64,000 nucleotides of DNA from Rhizobium brockwellii (lineage in GTDB: Bacteria > Pseudomonadota > Alphaproteobacteria > Rhizobiales > Rhizobiaceae), in contig NZ_CP053442.1 of NCBI RefSeq assembly GCF_000769405.2, forward strand, positions 197,951-261,950, read 5' to 3'. Positions 1-7,901 of this stretch are shown one piece after another. The first letter of the stretch is position 1. Each line of letters starts with the position of its first letter. The position numbers and the translations under genes are program-made. Under the pieces are notes generated by a model. That model saw only the letters and a list, made by a program, of their open reading frames with translations. It was not told the DNA's origin and did no database searches.

Positions 1-759
1 CGGCAAGAAGCTCGCACCCGGAATCGCGGCGGCAAGCTTGCAACCCTGGTCAAACGGCACGCGCATGTCACCGCGGCTGTGTGCGATCAACGTCGGGACG
101 CGCAGCCTCGCCGCAAGGTCCAGCACATCGATCCCCTGCATCTGCCAAAGCAGTTGTGCGGCGACGTCGGCCGTTGCCGTTTGGCGCTCGAGATCGCCCC
201 ACCAGCGATGCTGTTCGGGCGTGCCGTCGGGGATAAAGAGATTGGTGAAGAACCGGCAAAACGCCGGATTATCGCGTCCCCAGCCGACGCGAACGAAATT
301 GACAAGGGTCTCGGCTTCCAGCCGCTCTGCCTCGGTCTGGGCTCTGGCGCGGGCACCCTGACCATAGGCGTTCAAAAGCACCAGATGCGATACTCGCTCG
401 GGATATTTGAGGGCATATGCGATAGCGAGCGCGCCGCCCTGCGAAAGACCGAGGAGGACGAAGCGCGGCTCCTCGATCGACGCCGCCACCGCAGCAAGGT
501 CGGCGTGCCACGCTTCGACCGAGAGGTCAAAGACATGCCGGTCCGACAGGCCGCAGCCGCGCGGATCGTAGCGCACAAACCGGTTGTGGGCGGACAGTGC
601 CTGGAGCCACGGCCGCCACACCGGGCTTTCGAGATCGTAATCGACATGGCTCAGCCAGTGCGCCGCCCGCAGGATCACCTGACCCTGCCCGCAAGACGCC
701 ATGGCAATACGGGTGCCGTCCTCGGCGGTAGCGAACCGTATGGTCTGACTGAGTTTCAT
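1..759 (-). CDS. alpha/beta-fold hydrolase (3' end outside window)
   Basis: The ATG at 759 opens 253 codons that run off the left edge. The product shows an alpha/beta-hydrolase core: a conserved RYDPRGCGLSD segment near residues 63-73, the nucleophile elbow GLSQGG with Ser106, and a likely catalytic Asp231 in SRGDMRVPF. The catalytic His would lie beyond the window. The N-terminus (FATAEDGTRIA, then HWLSHVDYDLESPVW) is of the type found in hydrolases fused to LuxR-type HTH or adenylate-cyclase domains, so the complete protein may be a regulator-hydrolase fusion. The visible part alone cannot decide this. The substrate is unknown. Confidence 0.85.
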   Translation of the reverse strand, partial: MKLSQTIRFATAEDGTRIAMASCGQGQVILRAAHWLSHVDYDLESPVWRPWLQALSAHNRFVRYDPRGCGLSDRHVFDLSVEAWHADLAAVAASIEEPRFVLLGLSQGGALAIAYALKYPERVSHLVLLNAYGQGARARAQTEAERLEAETLVNFVRVGWGRDNPAFCRFFTNLFIPDGTPEQHRWWGDLERQTATADVAAQLLWQMQGIDVLDLAARLRVPTLIAHSRGDMRVPFDQGCKLAAAIPGASFLP

Positions 760-1297
760 CGGTCGAGAATATCGCAGCCGACGATCGCATAACAGGCCTA
801 TCTCCTACAGGATGGATTCTCCTGGAAGACAGGGCAGCTTGGGAGGCTCGCTACGAAGCCTTTCGATCAGTTTCGCCGCTTCGGACAATAGACCCGACCG
901 GCGATCTGAGCCCCCTCCCGCTAGCGCTTGAGCACGAAGCGAAGTTCTCGCGACCTCCGTTGGCTGTCGCTGAGCTCACGGTCTTGTGGCAAGAGCGAGG
1001 AGGCCATCGTAAAGCGCGGTGGCAAGCGGGTCGACATCCGGTGCCTCCTGATGGAGGCGGAAGGTCGTCGCAACAAGTTTACCGCGACCGAGCCGCTTTT
1101 CGATGATGAAGGCAGCGGGTTTGTGAACCCAGCCTATGACGGCGCCGGCGTGCACGCGACCTTGGAATTCCCAGGGACGGAGGCCAGCCATCACCTGGTG
1201 CGGCGCGATAGCTTTTCAAGATCTTGCCGCGAGCAGTCATAGTGCCGCCACAGAATTCGGCCCAATCAAGCTTGTTCAACAAGCGGATGGCGACAAG
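760..1297. other. intergenic region with gene remnant
   Basis: A 538-base gap between the hydrolase start and the L,D-transpeptidase. Apart from the glycoside-hydrolase remnant at 976-1194, I see no convincing gene. The stretch must contain promoters for the genes on both sides, but no clear -35/-10 pair stands out. Confidence 0.5.
976..1194 (-). pseudogene. remnant of a glycoside hydrolase (GH2-like) C-terminus
   Basis: This short reverse-strand frame encodes about 65 residues (GAVIGWVHKPAAFIIEKRLG, then GRGKLVATTFRL and DPLATALYDGLLALA). They resemble the extreme C-terminus of family-2 glycoside hydrolases, where a 'GRGKLVLTTFRL...DPVATALLDALI' segment is typical. An in-frame TGA lies just upstream of the GTG codon at 1194, and no upstream catalytic domain is present. 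I infer a decayed 3' fragment rather than a functional gene. The similarity is by eye only. Confidence 0.35.
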
Positions 1298-1909
1298 ATG
1301 AGATTGCTGGCTCTCGTGGCTGCGGCCTTTTTGCTGACGGTCTTTCAGGCTCAAGCCCAGATCTATGAGCCGTATAATGGATATGACGACTTTGATGGAT
1401 ACGGTTACGACGATCCCTACAGCCCCTATCCGCCGCCACTCGATTACGATCCAGCGCCTCCCTATCAAGAGCCCCTGCATGATCGCAGGCAACCGCCGAC
1501 AGGGCGTGCAAAAGGAACCATCGAAATCGTGACGAGCGAGCATACGCTCATTTACACCACCCCTTGGGGCGAGCAATTCGCTTACCCCATCGCGGTCGGC
1601 CGTGAGGGCAAGCAATGGTATGGATCTACGCGGGTCGTATCGAAGCGAGCGCATCCTGAATGGCGACCCACGGCCGGCATGCGGCAGAAGAACCCTCGGC
1701 TTCCAGCGGTCGTGAAGCCCGGCCCCGCCAATCCGCTTGGAACCCGCGCGATCTATCTCGCCGATGGCCTGTTGCGCATCCACGGCACCAACGACCCCTC
1801 GTCCATCGGCACCAACGCGTCGAGCGGGTGCTTTCGAATGTACCGTCAAGATGTCGAAGAGCTTTACGAGATCGTGCAGCCGGGAACGAAGGTCATCGTT
1901 CGGCGCTAG
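1298..1909 (+). CDS. L,D-transpeptidase (YkuD domain), secreted
   Basis: The 203-residue product begins with a signal peptide (MRLLALVAAAFLLTVFQAQA), followed by a Tyr/Pro/Asp-rich linker (about residues 21-70) and a YkuD/ErfK domain (about 73-202). The family signature HGTN...SSGCFRM is intact, with His162 and catalytic Cys178. Such enzymes form 3-3 peptidoglycan cross-links or attach proteins to peptidoglycan in the periplasm. The ATG at 1298 is chosen because the signal peptide starts there; upstream in-frame codons encode no recognisable sequence. It converges on the FGGY kinase with a 34-base gap. Confidence 0.9.
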   Translation: MRLLALVAAAFLLTVFQAQAQIYEPYNGYDDFDGYGYDDPYSPYPPPLDYDPAPPYQEPLHDRRQPPTGRAKGTIEIVTSEHTLIYTTPWGEQFAYPIAVGREGKQWYGSTRVVSKRAHPEWRPTAGMRQKNPRLPAVVKPGPANPLGTRAIYLADGLLRIHGTNDPSSIGTNASSGCFRMYRQDVEELYEIVQPGTKVIVRR

Positions 1910-1920
1910 CTGTTAGCAGA

Positions 1921-1938
1921 TCGGCGGATTGGCGCCGA
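1921..1938. terminator. weak hairpin between convergent genes
   Basis: TCGGCG and CGCCGA (6 bp) are separated by GATTGG, between the ends of the L,D-transpeptidase and the FGGY kinase. There is no U-run, so terminator function is tentative. Confidence 0.3.
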
Positions 1939-1943
1939 GATAT

Positions 1944-3581
1944 CTAACCGTCGATACGCAGCTTGCGCGCCAGAGCCTGAAGCTCCTTGAACCCTTCATA
2001 TCGTTTATGATGAATATCGGGGATCGGACCTTCTGATGGCAGGAATGTCGTTTCGACCGCCGAGAGTGTCGTCATCGCTTCGCGTACATCCGCAAACAGC
2101 CCGCTGGCGACAGCGCCCAGGATGGCGGCCCCCAGGAGTACGGGTTCCTCAGCCTTTGTCGCGATGATCGGCTTGCCGCTCGCATCGGCGAGCAGCTGGC
2201 GAACGAAATCGTGCTGGCCGGCGCCACCGCTGATGACGATATTTTCGATGGTAACGCCCGCATCGGCCTGCGTCTCAATGATCTGCCTGAGGCCGTAGCC
2301 GATACCGCAAAGCCCTGCGACATAAAGGGAGACCAGGCCGCCGATATCGTCCTCCATCCCGAGACCGGCAATGATTGCGCGGGCATGCGGATCGGCAAAG
2401 GGCGCGCGGTTGCCGAGGAACTCGGGAACGACGTGCAATCCGGCCGCAAGCGTGACGGCGTCGGAAGAACGGCCCGCTTTTCGGGCGGCCATATCCGCGA
2501 GCAAAACCGGCAGCGGAACACCCGCGCTCTTCGAAAGCTCCCTCGCTTCCGCGGCAGCCGGATGGAAGGAGAGCAACTGGTCGATCGCCGCGCCGGCGGC
2601 ACTCTGGCCACCCTCGTTCAGCCATAGTCCCGGCACCATGGCCGAATAATAAGGCCCCCAGACGCCGGGCACGAACCACGGCTCAGCTGTCGATGTCATC
2701 GTGCAGGAGGAAGTGCCGAAAACATAGGCCAGATTGGCTTGTGGACCGGCACCCGTGCCAACGGTTCCGATTCCGCCCGCATGGGCATCAATCAGTCCGG
2801 CAGCGACGGGCGTTTCCGGCTTCAGGCCGAGCTCGCCGGCTGCAGCCGCGGTCAATCCTCGACCGAGAGCCGAACCGGGCTCGACGATAGCCTGCCCGAT
2901 GCGGGCAAACTCTTCATCGGCGAGCGTGCCGAGGCCGATCTGGTGAAAATAATCTCCATCCCAGCGCTTCTCATGGGCGAGATAGGTCCATTTGCAGGTG
3001 ACCGTGCAGGTCGAACGCGACAGATCGCCGGTCGCCCGCCAGGTCAGAAAATCTGCAAGGTCGAAGAATTGCCACGCGGCATCAAAAACCTCGGGGCGAT
3101 TTTCCCTCAGCCAGAGAAGCTTGGGCGTTTCCATCTCAGGCGAGATACGGCCGCCGACGTAACGCAGGACGTCATGGCCGAACGCATTGATGCGCTCCGC
3201 CTGCGGGACGGCGCGGTGGTCCATCCATACGATGATGTCCCGGTTCGGATCTTCCGAAGGCCCGACGGGAAGCGGCTTGCCGCCTTCGCCGAGGACGACG
3301 AGCGAACAGGTGGCATCGAACCCGAGCCCCATGACGGACGCCGGATCGACCCCGGCCGAGGAAACCACGTCGCGCACTGCCGCGCAAACGGCCGCCCAGA
3401 TCTCGGTGCTCGATTGCTCAACCATCGAACCCGGTTCGTGAAACAGGGTGATATTCCGCTTGGCGGACGCCAGCATCCGGCCGGTCAGGTCGAACAGGCC
3501 GGCACGGGCGCTGCCGGTGCCGACGTCGACGCCGATGACATGTTTGGCGTCCGCTTCTGGCATGCGAGATGTGTCGCTCAT
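1944..3581 (-). CDS. FGGY-family carbohydrate kinase, D-ribulokinase-like
   Basis: The 545-residue protein has the two-domain FGGY kinase layout. An N-terminal phosphate-binding loop GVDVGTGSARAGLFD and a C-terminal ATP-binding segment (IVISGGAGQHDFVRQLLAD) are visible. Length and motifs (LGFDATCSLVV, IVWMDHRA, CKWTYL) fit the FGGY/YpCarbK subgroup, which phosphorylates D-ribulose, rather than glycerol or xylulose kinases. The ATG at 3581 follows AAAGGAGAGACC, a strong ribosome-binding site. Upstream lies a short-chain dehydrogenase fragment, so the kinase may be the survivor of a pentitol or pentulose operon. The substrate is inferred from the family. Confidence 0.88.
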   Translation of the reverse strand: MSDTSRMPEADAKHVIGVDVGTGSARAGLFDLTGRMLASAKRNITLFHEPGSMVEQSSTEIWAAVCAAVRDVVSSAGVDPASVMGLGFDATCSLVVLGEGGKPLPVGPSEDPNRDIIVWMDHRAVPQAERINAFGHDVLRYVGGRISPEMETPKLLWLRENRPEVFDAAWQFFDLADFLTWRATGDLSRSTCTVTCKWTYLAHEKRWDGDYFHQIGLGTLADEEFARIGQAIVEPGSALGRGLTAAAAGELGLKPETPVAAGLIDAHAGGIGTVGTGAGPQANLAYVFGTSSCTMTSTAEPWFVPGVWGPYYSAMVPGLWLNEGGQSAAGAAIDQLLSFHPAAAEARELSKSAGVPLPVLLADMAARKAGRSSDAVTLAAGLHVVPEFLGNRAPFADPHARAIIAGLGMEDDIGGLVSLYVAGLCGIGYGLRQIIETQADAGVTIENIVISGGAGQHDFVRQLLADASGKPIIATKAEEPVLLGAAILGAVASGLFADVREAMTTLSAVETTFLPSEGPIPDIHHKRYEGFKELQALARKLRIDG

Positions 3582-3646
3582 GGTCTCTCCTTTGAAATCG
3601 GCAAGGATCAGGCTAACTGCAGTCTGGGCCGGTTTACAGATCCACG

Positions 3647-3790
3647 TTATTTGGCAGAATCACCAGATCGGACGATCACATTACGCGGCCGCGACAGCAT
3701 GAAAAGGACGGCGTCGGCCACTTCGGCTGCATCAGGCTGCCATTGACCAGCGCCTCCTCCATTTTCGCCTTTGGTCAGTCGTCTAGCAAG
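3647..3790 (-). pseudogene. C-terminal fragment of a short-chain dehydrogenase (SDR)
   Basis: The reverse frame ending with TAA at 3647-3649 reads WQPDAAEVADAVLFMLSRPR followed by NVIVRSGDSAK and stop. It closely resembles the C-terminus of NADP-dependent classical SDR enzymes ('...P.DVAEAVLFMLSRPRNVTIRDLVILP'). The upstream residues (LARRLTKGENGGGAGQ) are not SDR-like, and there is no Rossmann fold or catalytic YxxxK. This is a decayed 3' end, immediately upstream of the FGGY kinase and in the same orientation. Confidence 0.45.
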
Positions 3791-3819
3791 CTGCTCCGTT
3801 CCGCTGCCTGCGCATCTCA

Positions 3820-3844
3820 GGAACTCTCCGGTCGCCCATTTGTT
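3820..3844 (+). promoter_or_regulatory. EcfG/RpoE2-type promoter upstream of pcm
   Basis: GGAAC (3820-3824), a 16-base spacer, then TGTT (3841-3844). This is one mismatch from the alphaproteobacterial general-stress consensus GGAAC-N16/17-CGTT. It lies about 60 bases upstream of the pcm start. Confidence 0.45.
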
Positions 3845-3905
3845 TTACATTCTCCACCGCCCAGAAGTTTGCCGCAGATGCAAACGGCGATAGTGGAGCT
3901 GATCC

Positions 3906-4613
3906 ATGGATATGACGCGCATCCGAGATCGCATGGTGGAGCACCACGTGACGCGTCGCGGCATTCGCGATCTAGGCGTGACCGAAGCGATGCGCACGGT
4001 GCCGCGCGAAAAATTCGTTCCTCCAGGCTCCGAGGAATTCGCCTATGAGGATGCACCGCTATCGATCGGCGAGGGCCAGACAATTTCGCAGCCGTTCATC
4101 GTGGCTCTGATGCTCGAAAAGGCCAATCTGAATGCCGGTGACAAAGTGCTCGAGGTCGGAACGGGCTCCGGCTATGCTTCGGCCCTCATCAGCCGGATAG
4201 CAAGGCATGTCTACTCCATCGAGCGCCATGAAAAGCTGGCGCTTCAGGCTAGGGAACGGTTCGAGAAGCTGGGATACCGCAACATTGACGTTCGCGTCGG
4301 CGATGGCAGCAAGGGCTTGGCAAAAGCCGCTCCGTTCGATGCCATTATCGTTTCCGCGGGCGCACCCGAGGTGCCAACCGCCTTGAAAGAACAGCTGAAC
4401 CTCGGAGGGCGGCTCATCATCCCGGTCGGCGGTGGTGAAGGGCAGCGCCTGAAACGGTTCACGCGCACCAGCGCCGCCGCATTCGAGGAAGAAGATCTCG
4501 GCGGGGTGCGCTTCGTTCCCTTGATCGGCGAAGACGCCTGGATTGCTTCAGCATCATCAGGAAACAGCAATCCGGCTGACGATCGATCACTGGCACCAAA
4601 AGGTCAAATGTGA
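3906..4613 (+). CDS. pcm: protein-L-isoaspartate O-methyltransferase
   Basis: The 235-residue product is a SAM-dependent methyltransferase that repairs isoaspartyl residues in damaged cytosolic proteins. Family hallmarks are VPREKFVPP (about 32-40), the SQPFIVALM segment (61-69) and the SAM motif LEVGTGSGYAS (82-92). GGRLIIPVGGGEGQRL and FVPLIGEDAW close the domain. The last 20 residues are an extra polar tail. GGAG sits 7 bases ahead of the ATG; a second ATG two codons on is possible. The likely stress promoter upstream agrees with a repair role in stationary or stressed cells. Confidence 0.93.
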   Translation: MDMTRIRDRMVEHHVTRRGIRDLGVTEAMRTVPREKFVPPGSEEFAYEDAPLSIGEGQTISQPFIVALMLEKANLNAGDKVLEVGTGSGYASALISRIARHVYSIERHEKLALQARERFEKLGYRNIDVRVGDGSKGLAKAAPFDAIIVSAGAPEVPTALKEQLNLGGRLIIPVGGGEGQRLKRFTRTSAAAFEEEDLGGVRFVPLIGEDAWIASASSGNSNPADDRSLAPKGQM

Positions 4614-4656
4614 TCTTGTCGTATTATCGAGGTGGCTCTGACTGGGGAATGACCTA

Positions 4657-4965
4657 ATGCCCGTATATGAAACGACGAGGCCGACGACGCGTTGCCCTTC
4701 CCACCCTGGGGCACTGCTTGAGGACATCATCCCTGCAGCGGGAAAAACCAAGGTGGAAATCGCCAATCTGCTCGGAATCTCGCGCCAGCAACTCTACGAT
4801 ATTCCGAACGAGAAGAAGCCGGTTTCGCCCAATGTCGCTGCTCGGCTTGGGAAATTGTTCGGTGATGGCACCGCAATATGGCTGCGCATGCAGGCTGCCT
4901 ATGATGCTTGGCACGCCGAACGGGAGGTAGACGTCTCCGGCATCCCGACGATCAGGGCAGCATGA
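4657..4965 (+). CDS. higA: HigA-family antitoxin (XRE HTH), no toxin gene adjacent
   Basis: The 102-residue protein has the HigA/VapI layout: a HPGALLEDI motif, an HTH covering TKVEIANLLGISRQQLYDI (about 31-49), then NVAARLGKLFGDG and IWLRMQAAYD. HigA normally neutralises the ribonuclease HigB encoded just upstream. Here only 43 bases separate it from pcm and no HigB frame fits, either before or after it. It is therefore an orphan antitoxin or a stand-alone regulator. Function is inferred from the family. Confidence 0.85.
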   Translation: MPVYETTRPTTRCPSHPGALLEDIIPAAGKTKVEIANLLGISRQQLYDIPNEKKPVSPNVAARLGKLFGDGTAIWLRMQAAYDAWHAEREVDVSGIPTIRAA

Positions 4966-5058
4966 TCAAAAGCGCGCTTATCGGCATCGCCGAGGCTGGC
5001 GCGAAAACATCGTGATGAGACTCTCTGACGTTTCTGAACTTACTGCTGGGAATGGGCA

Positions 5059-5823
5059 TCAGAAGGACAGATCGAGCACCCTGCCCTCGAACAGACGGTC
5101 CCGGGAGCCTTCGAGATGCGCCTTCATCAGTCTTTGTGCATCGTCAGGCCGTCCATCGGCGATCGCCTTGTAGATGGCGTTATGCTCTTCATAGACCTGT
5201 TCCAACCCCTGGCGGGGGCCGAGCAAAGAGAGGCCGTGGAGATGCATGCCGACGGCGATATGGGCCTTCAGCGCATCGATGGAGGCCGTATAATAATGAT
5301 TGTTGGCAGCCTCCGTCACCGCGCGGTGGAAGAGAAAATCGGCGTCGGTGCGGTGAAGCTGATGGCTGGTCGCCTCGCGCAGATCCGCAAGCGCGCTGGC
5401 GATCTTCTGGATCGCCTGCTCATTGCGGCGTTTGGCGGCGAAATAGGCGGCGGCCGGCTCGATCGTCAGGCGGAATTCGTAGCAGCGCTGAATGTCGGCG
5501 ATCGTCTTGACCGGCGAATAGGCAAGCTGCGTCGTCGGCGATCCATGCGCGCTGACGAAGGTGCCGGCGCCCTGCCGGGCATAGACCATGCCCTGATCGC
5601 GCAGGCGCGCCAGCGCATCGCGGACGATCGGCCGCGACACACCCAGCATCGAGGCAAGCTCATGCTCGCCGGGAAGGCGTGAATCCGGCGGATAGTTTCC
5701 GCCGCGGATACGCTCGAGCAATTGGTCGAAGACGCGATCGACCAGCTTGACGGCCTTGCCGCGTTCGGGCTTGCCCGGTGGGCCGGCTTCCGCGTTCAAA
5801 GATTCGCCATTCACTTCAGCCAC
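5059..5823 (-). CDS. GntR/FadR-family regulator (FCD domain)
   Basis: The 254-residue repressor-type protein has an N-terminal winged HTH (about residues 27-95; LPGEHELASMLGVSRPIVRD, then ALARLRDQGMVYARQGAGTFV) and a C-terminal all-alpha FCD ligand domain (ADIQRCYEFRLTIEPAAAYF onward). The start is a GTG at 5823, 7 bases after GGGGAG. It is the last gene of the minus-strand operon, 24 bases after the acid-sugar kinase gene, so it probably controls this transporter-kinase operon and the divergent genes in response to a sugar acid or its catabolite. The effector is unknown. Confidence 0.9.
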   Translation of the reverse strand: MAEVNGESLNAEAGPPGKPERGKAVKLVDRVFDQLLERIRGGNYPPDSRLPGEHELASMLGVSRPIVRDALARLRDQGMVYARQGAGTFVSAHGSPTTQLAYSPVKTIADIQRCYEFRLTIEPAAAYFAAKRRNEQAIQKIASALADLREATSHQLHRTDADFLFHRAVTEAANNHYYTASIDALKAHIAVGMHLHGLSLLGPRQGLEQVYEEHNAIYKAIADGRPDDAQRLMKAHLEGSRDRLFEGRVLDLSF

Positions 5824-5847
5824 GTCATTCTCCCCGGCGGTATCTTA

Positions 5848-6912
5848 CTATGCCGCCCGATTCCAAAGAACCAGTCTTAACAAACTATCGGGCTTGCCGA
5901 AGCCCCCTGACTTCACGGCGCACCGAAAATGCCGCCCGTCGCCTGCCGTGACATCGAACCACGGCACGCCGGCCTCGATTTCGCCCTGCGGCGCCAGCAC
6001 TCTGACCCCGAGCGCCTGGAAAACGGCAAGCGCCGTATCGCCGCCGCCGACCATCAGCATGTCAGGCCTGGTATCGTCGATTACCGATCTGACGCCTGCC
6101 GCAAAATGGCGGGCGACCAGTGCCGCATCGGCTGTCATATCGCCGCTGCAACGCAGCAGCGCCGGCAGCGCCATGCCCTCCCCGACTTCGACCTGCCCCA
6201 TCGGCGCGTCCACCACCATGCGCAGGACACCCGAGGCTTCGAGCTGGTCCATCTGGGTAGCGGTAATCGGGTCGCGCGAGCCAAAGGCGAACAGGGTACG
6301 CCGGGTCGCGGCAAATTCCGGCGCCGATTGCCGCCCCGTCTCGCCGAGTTGACGGGCAAGTGCGGAACCCAGACCCCGTGCGCCGACCGCAAGCGTCAGC
6401 CGCCAGTCCTGATCGGCAACGATCTGGTCGAGATCACTATCGTCCTTTGCATCGGCAACAGCAATATTGCCCGTGCGGCCCTCGAATAAATCGGCGATCG
6501 GCAGTGGCTTGTCGACACCGCGCCCGACAACACAGCCTCTGTAGGTCACGCGCTCCTGATCGGGAATAGCGGGCGCCACGAGGATAGTCTCCAGGCCGAG
6601 CGCTTCGGCCAGCGCCAGGCTTTCTGCCGCGACATTGCCCTTCAGGCGGGAGTCGATCTTCTTCATCACGACTGCGGGCTTCACGCCATGAAGTGCCGCG
6701 GTCGCAAAGCGGACCCTCTCGGCAGCTTCCGGTTCGCCAAGCGCACGCGAAGCGGTGTTGACGACGACGACGTCACAGCCGGTGGCGATCGCATCCTCTG
6801 TGGCCTCCACGTTGACTGCGACCGCAACCGAAAGGCCGGCCTCGACGAATGGCGTGCCGGTATCGAGCGCGCCGGTCAGATCATCGGCAATGATGGCGGC
6901 CTTCAGAGTCAT
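5848..6912 (-). CDS. four-carbon acid-sugar kinase (DUF1537; DtnK/OtnK family)
   Basis: The 354-residue protein belongs to the DUF1537 kinases, which phosphorylate C4 sugar acids such as D-threonate or erythronate with ATP. The N-terminal substrate domain shows AIIADDLTGALDTGTPF, VVVNTASRAL and KKIDSRLKGNVAAE. The C-terminal nucleotide domain shows LMVGGGDTALAVFQALG and AVKSGGFG. The ATG at 6912 overlaps the preceding stop by 4 bases (ATGA), so the genes are translationally coupled. The family normally works with PdxA2, and a PdxA homologue lies at 16540-17526 in the same locus. The exact stereoisomer used is unknown. Confidence 0.9.
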   Translation of the reverse strand: MTLKAAIIADDLTGALDTGTPFVEAGLSVAVAVNVEATEDAIATGCDVVVVNTASRALGEPEAAERVRFATAALHGVKPAVVMKKIDSRLKGNVAAESLALAEALGLETILVAPAIPDQERVTYRGCVVGRGVDKPLPIADLFEGRTGNIAVADAKDDSDLDQIVADQDWRLTLAVGARGLGSALARQLGETGRQSAPEFAATRRTLFAFGSRDPITATQMDQLEASGVLRMVVDAPMGQVEVGEGMALPALLRCSGDMTADAALVARHFAAGVRSVIDDTRPDMLMVGGGDTALAVFQALGVRVLAPQGEIEAGVPWFDVTAGDGRHFRCAVKSGGFGKPDSLLRLVLWNRAA

Positions 6913-7901
6913 ACGGTCTGCCCGGTGTTGACGGCGTGACAGGCGACGAGATGGCCGGGCTTCGCCTCCTTCCACGCGGGAATGACCTTGCTGCAGACAT
7001 CCATGGCAATCGGGCAGCGCGTGTGGAAACGACAGCCGGTCGGCGGGTTCAGCGGGCTCGGCACGTCACCCTGCAGGATCTGGCGCTGACGTGTGCGCTC
7101 ATGCTCGGGATCGGTCTCCGGAACGGCCGACAGCAACGCCCTGGTATAGGGATGCAGCGGATTGTCGAAGAGTTCCTCGCGGGTGGCAAGTTCGGCGAGG
7201 CGCCCGAGATACATGACGCCGACGCGAGTGCTGATGTGGCGCACGACAGCAAGATCATGGGCGATGAAGAGATAGGTCAGCCCATATTTTTCCTGCAGAT
7301 CGAGCAGCAAGTTGATGATCTGCGCCTGGATCGACACGTCGAGCGCCGAGATCGCCTCGTCGCAGACGATGAATTTCGGCTGGCAGGCGAGCGCCCGGGC
7401 AATGACGACACGCTGGCGCTGGCCGCCCGAAAGCTCGTGCGGGTAGCGCTGGGCAAACCGCGTGGACAGGCCGACATCGGTGAGCAGCGTCGCCACCCTC
7501 TCCTTCAGTTCGGCCTTGGTGCAGAGCTTGTGGAAGAGGATCGGCTCGCCGATCGCCTCGCCCACCGTCATGCGCGGATTGAGCGTCGAATACGGATCCT
7601 GGAAAACGATCTGCAGGTCGCGACGGAAGGGCCGCATCTGTTTTTCGTCGAGCGTCGCCAGATCCTGGCCCTTGTAGACAACCTTGCCGCTGGTCGCCTT
7701 GTAGAGGTTGAGGATGGTGAAGCCGGTCGTCGACTTGCCGCACCCGGATTCGCCGACCAGGCTCAGCGTCTCGCCTTCCATGATGTCGAGGTTGACATCG
7801 TCGAGTGCATAGACGGTTGCCGAACGCTCACCAAAGGCGCCGAGCTTGACGTGGAAATGCTTGACCAGGTTTTCGATCTTGAGCAGCGGCTGAGCACCCA
7901 T
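6909..7901 (-). CDS. ABC transporter ATPase, Opp/Dpp family (DppF-like)
   Basis: The 330-residue ATPase has Walker [10 protein letters not shown], signature LSGGQRQRV, Walker [14 protein letters not shown] and a C-terminal oligopeptide-transporter zone ending in [14 protein letters not shown]. The last feature is typical of Opp/Dpp nucleotide-binding subunits. The start at 7901 is set by a TGATG overlap with the upstream ATPase gene; longer readings lack homology. It pairs with the DppD-like ATPase to power uptake through the two permeases. Confidence 0.92.
   Translation of the reverse strand: MGAQPLLKIENLVKHFHVKLGAFGERSATVYALDDVNLDIMEGETLSLVGESGCGKSTTGFTILNLYKATSGKVVYKGQDLATLDEKQMRPFRRDLQIVFQDPYSTLNPRMTVGEAIGEPILFHKLCTKAELKERVATLLTDVGLSTRFAQRYPHELSGGQRQRVVIARALACQPKFIVCDEAISALDVSIQAQIINLLLDLQEKYGLTYLFIAHDLAVVRHISTRVGVMYLGRLAELATREELFDNPLHPYTRALLSAVPETDPEHERTRQRQILQGDVPSPLNPPTGCRFHTRCPIAMDVCSKVIPAWKEAKPGHLVACHAVNTGQTV

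Larger units (their letters stand above)
3582..3905. other. intergenic region between FGGY kinase and pcm
   Basis: A 324-base gap. It contains the short-chain dehydrogenase remnant on the minus strand (3647-3790) and an EcfG-like promoter for pcm (3820-3844). No intact gene is visible. Confidence 0.6.

Noticed and set aside
79..792. 237-codon open frame on the plus strand
   Set aside because: It is the antisense shadow of the alpha/beta hydrolase; its translation has no recognisable domain, while the minus strand has catalytic motifs.
2739..3746. 335-codon plus-strand frame opposite the FGGY kinase
   Set aside because: It is a high-GC antisense shadow; the kinase on the minus strand has all family motifs and a strong ribosome-binding site.
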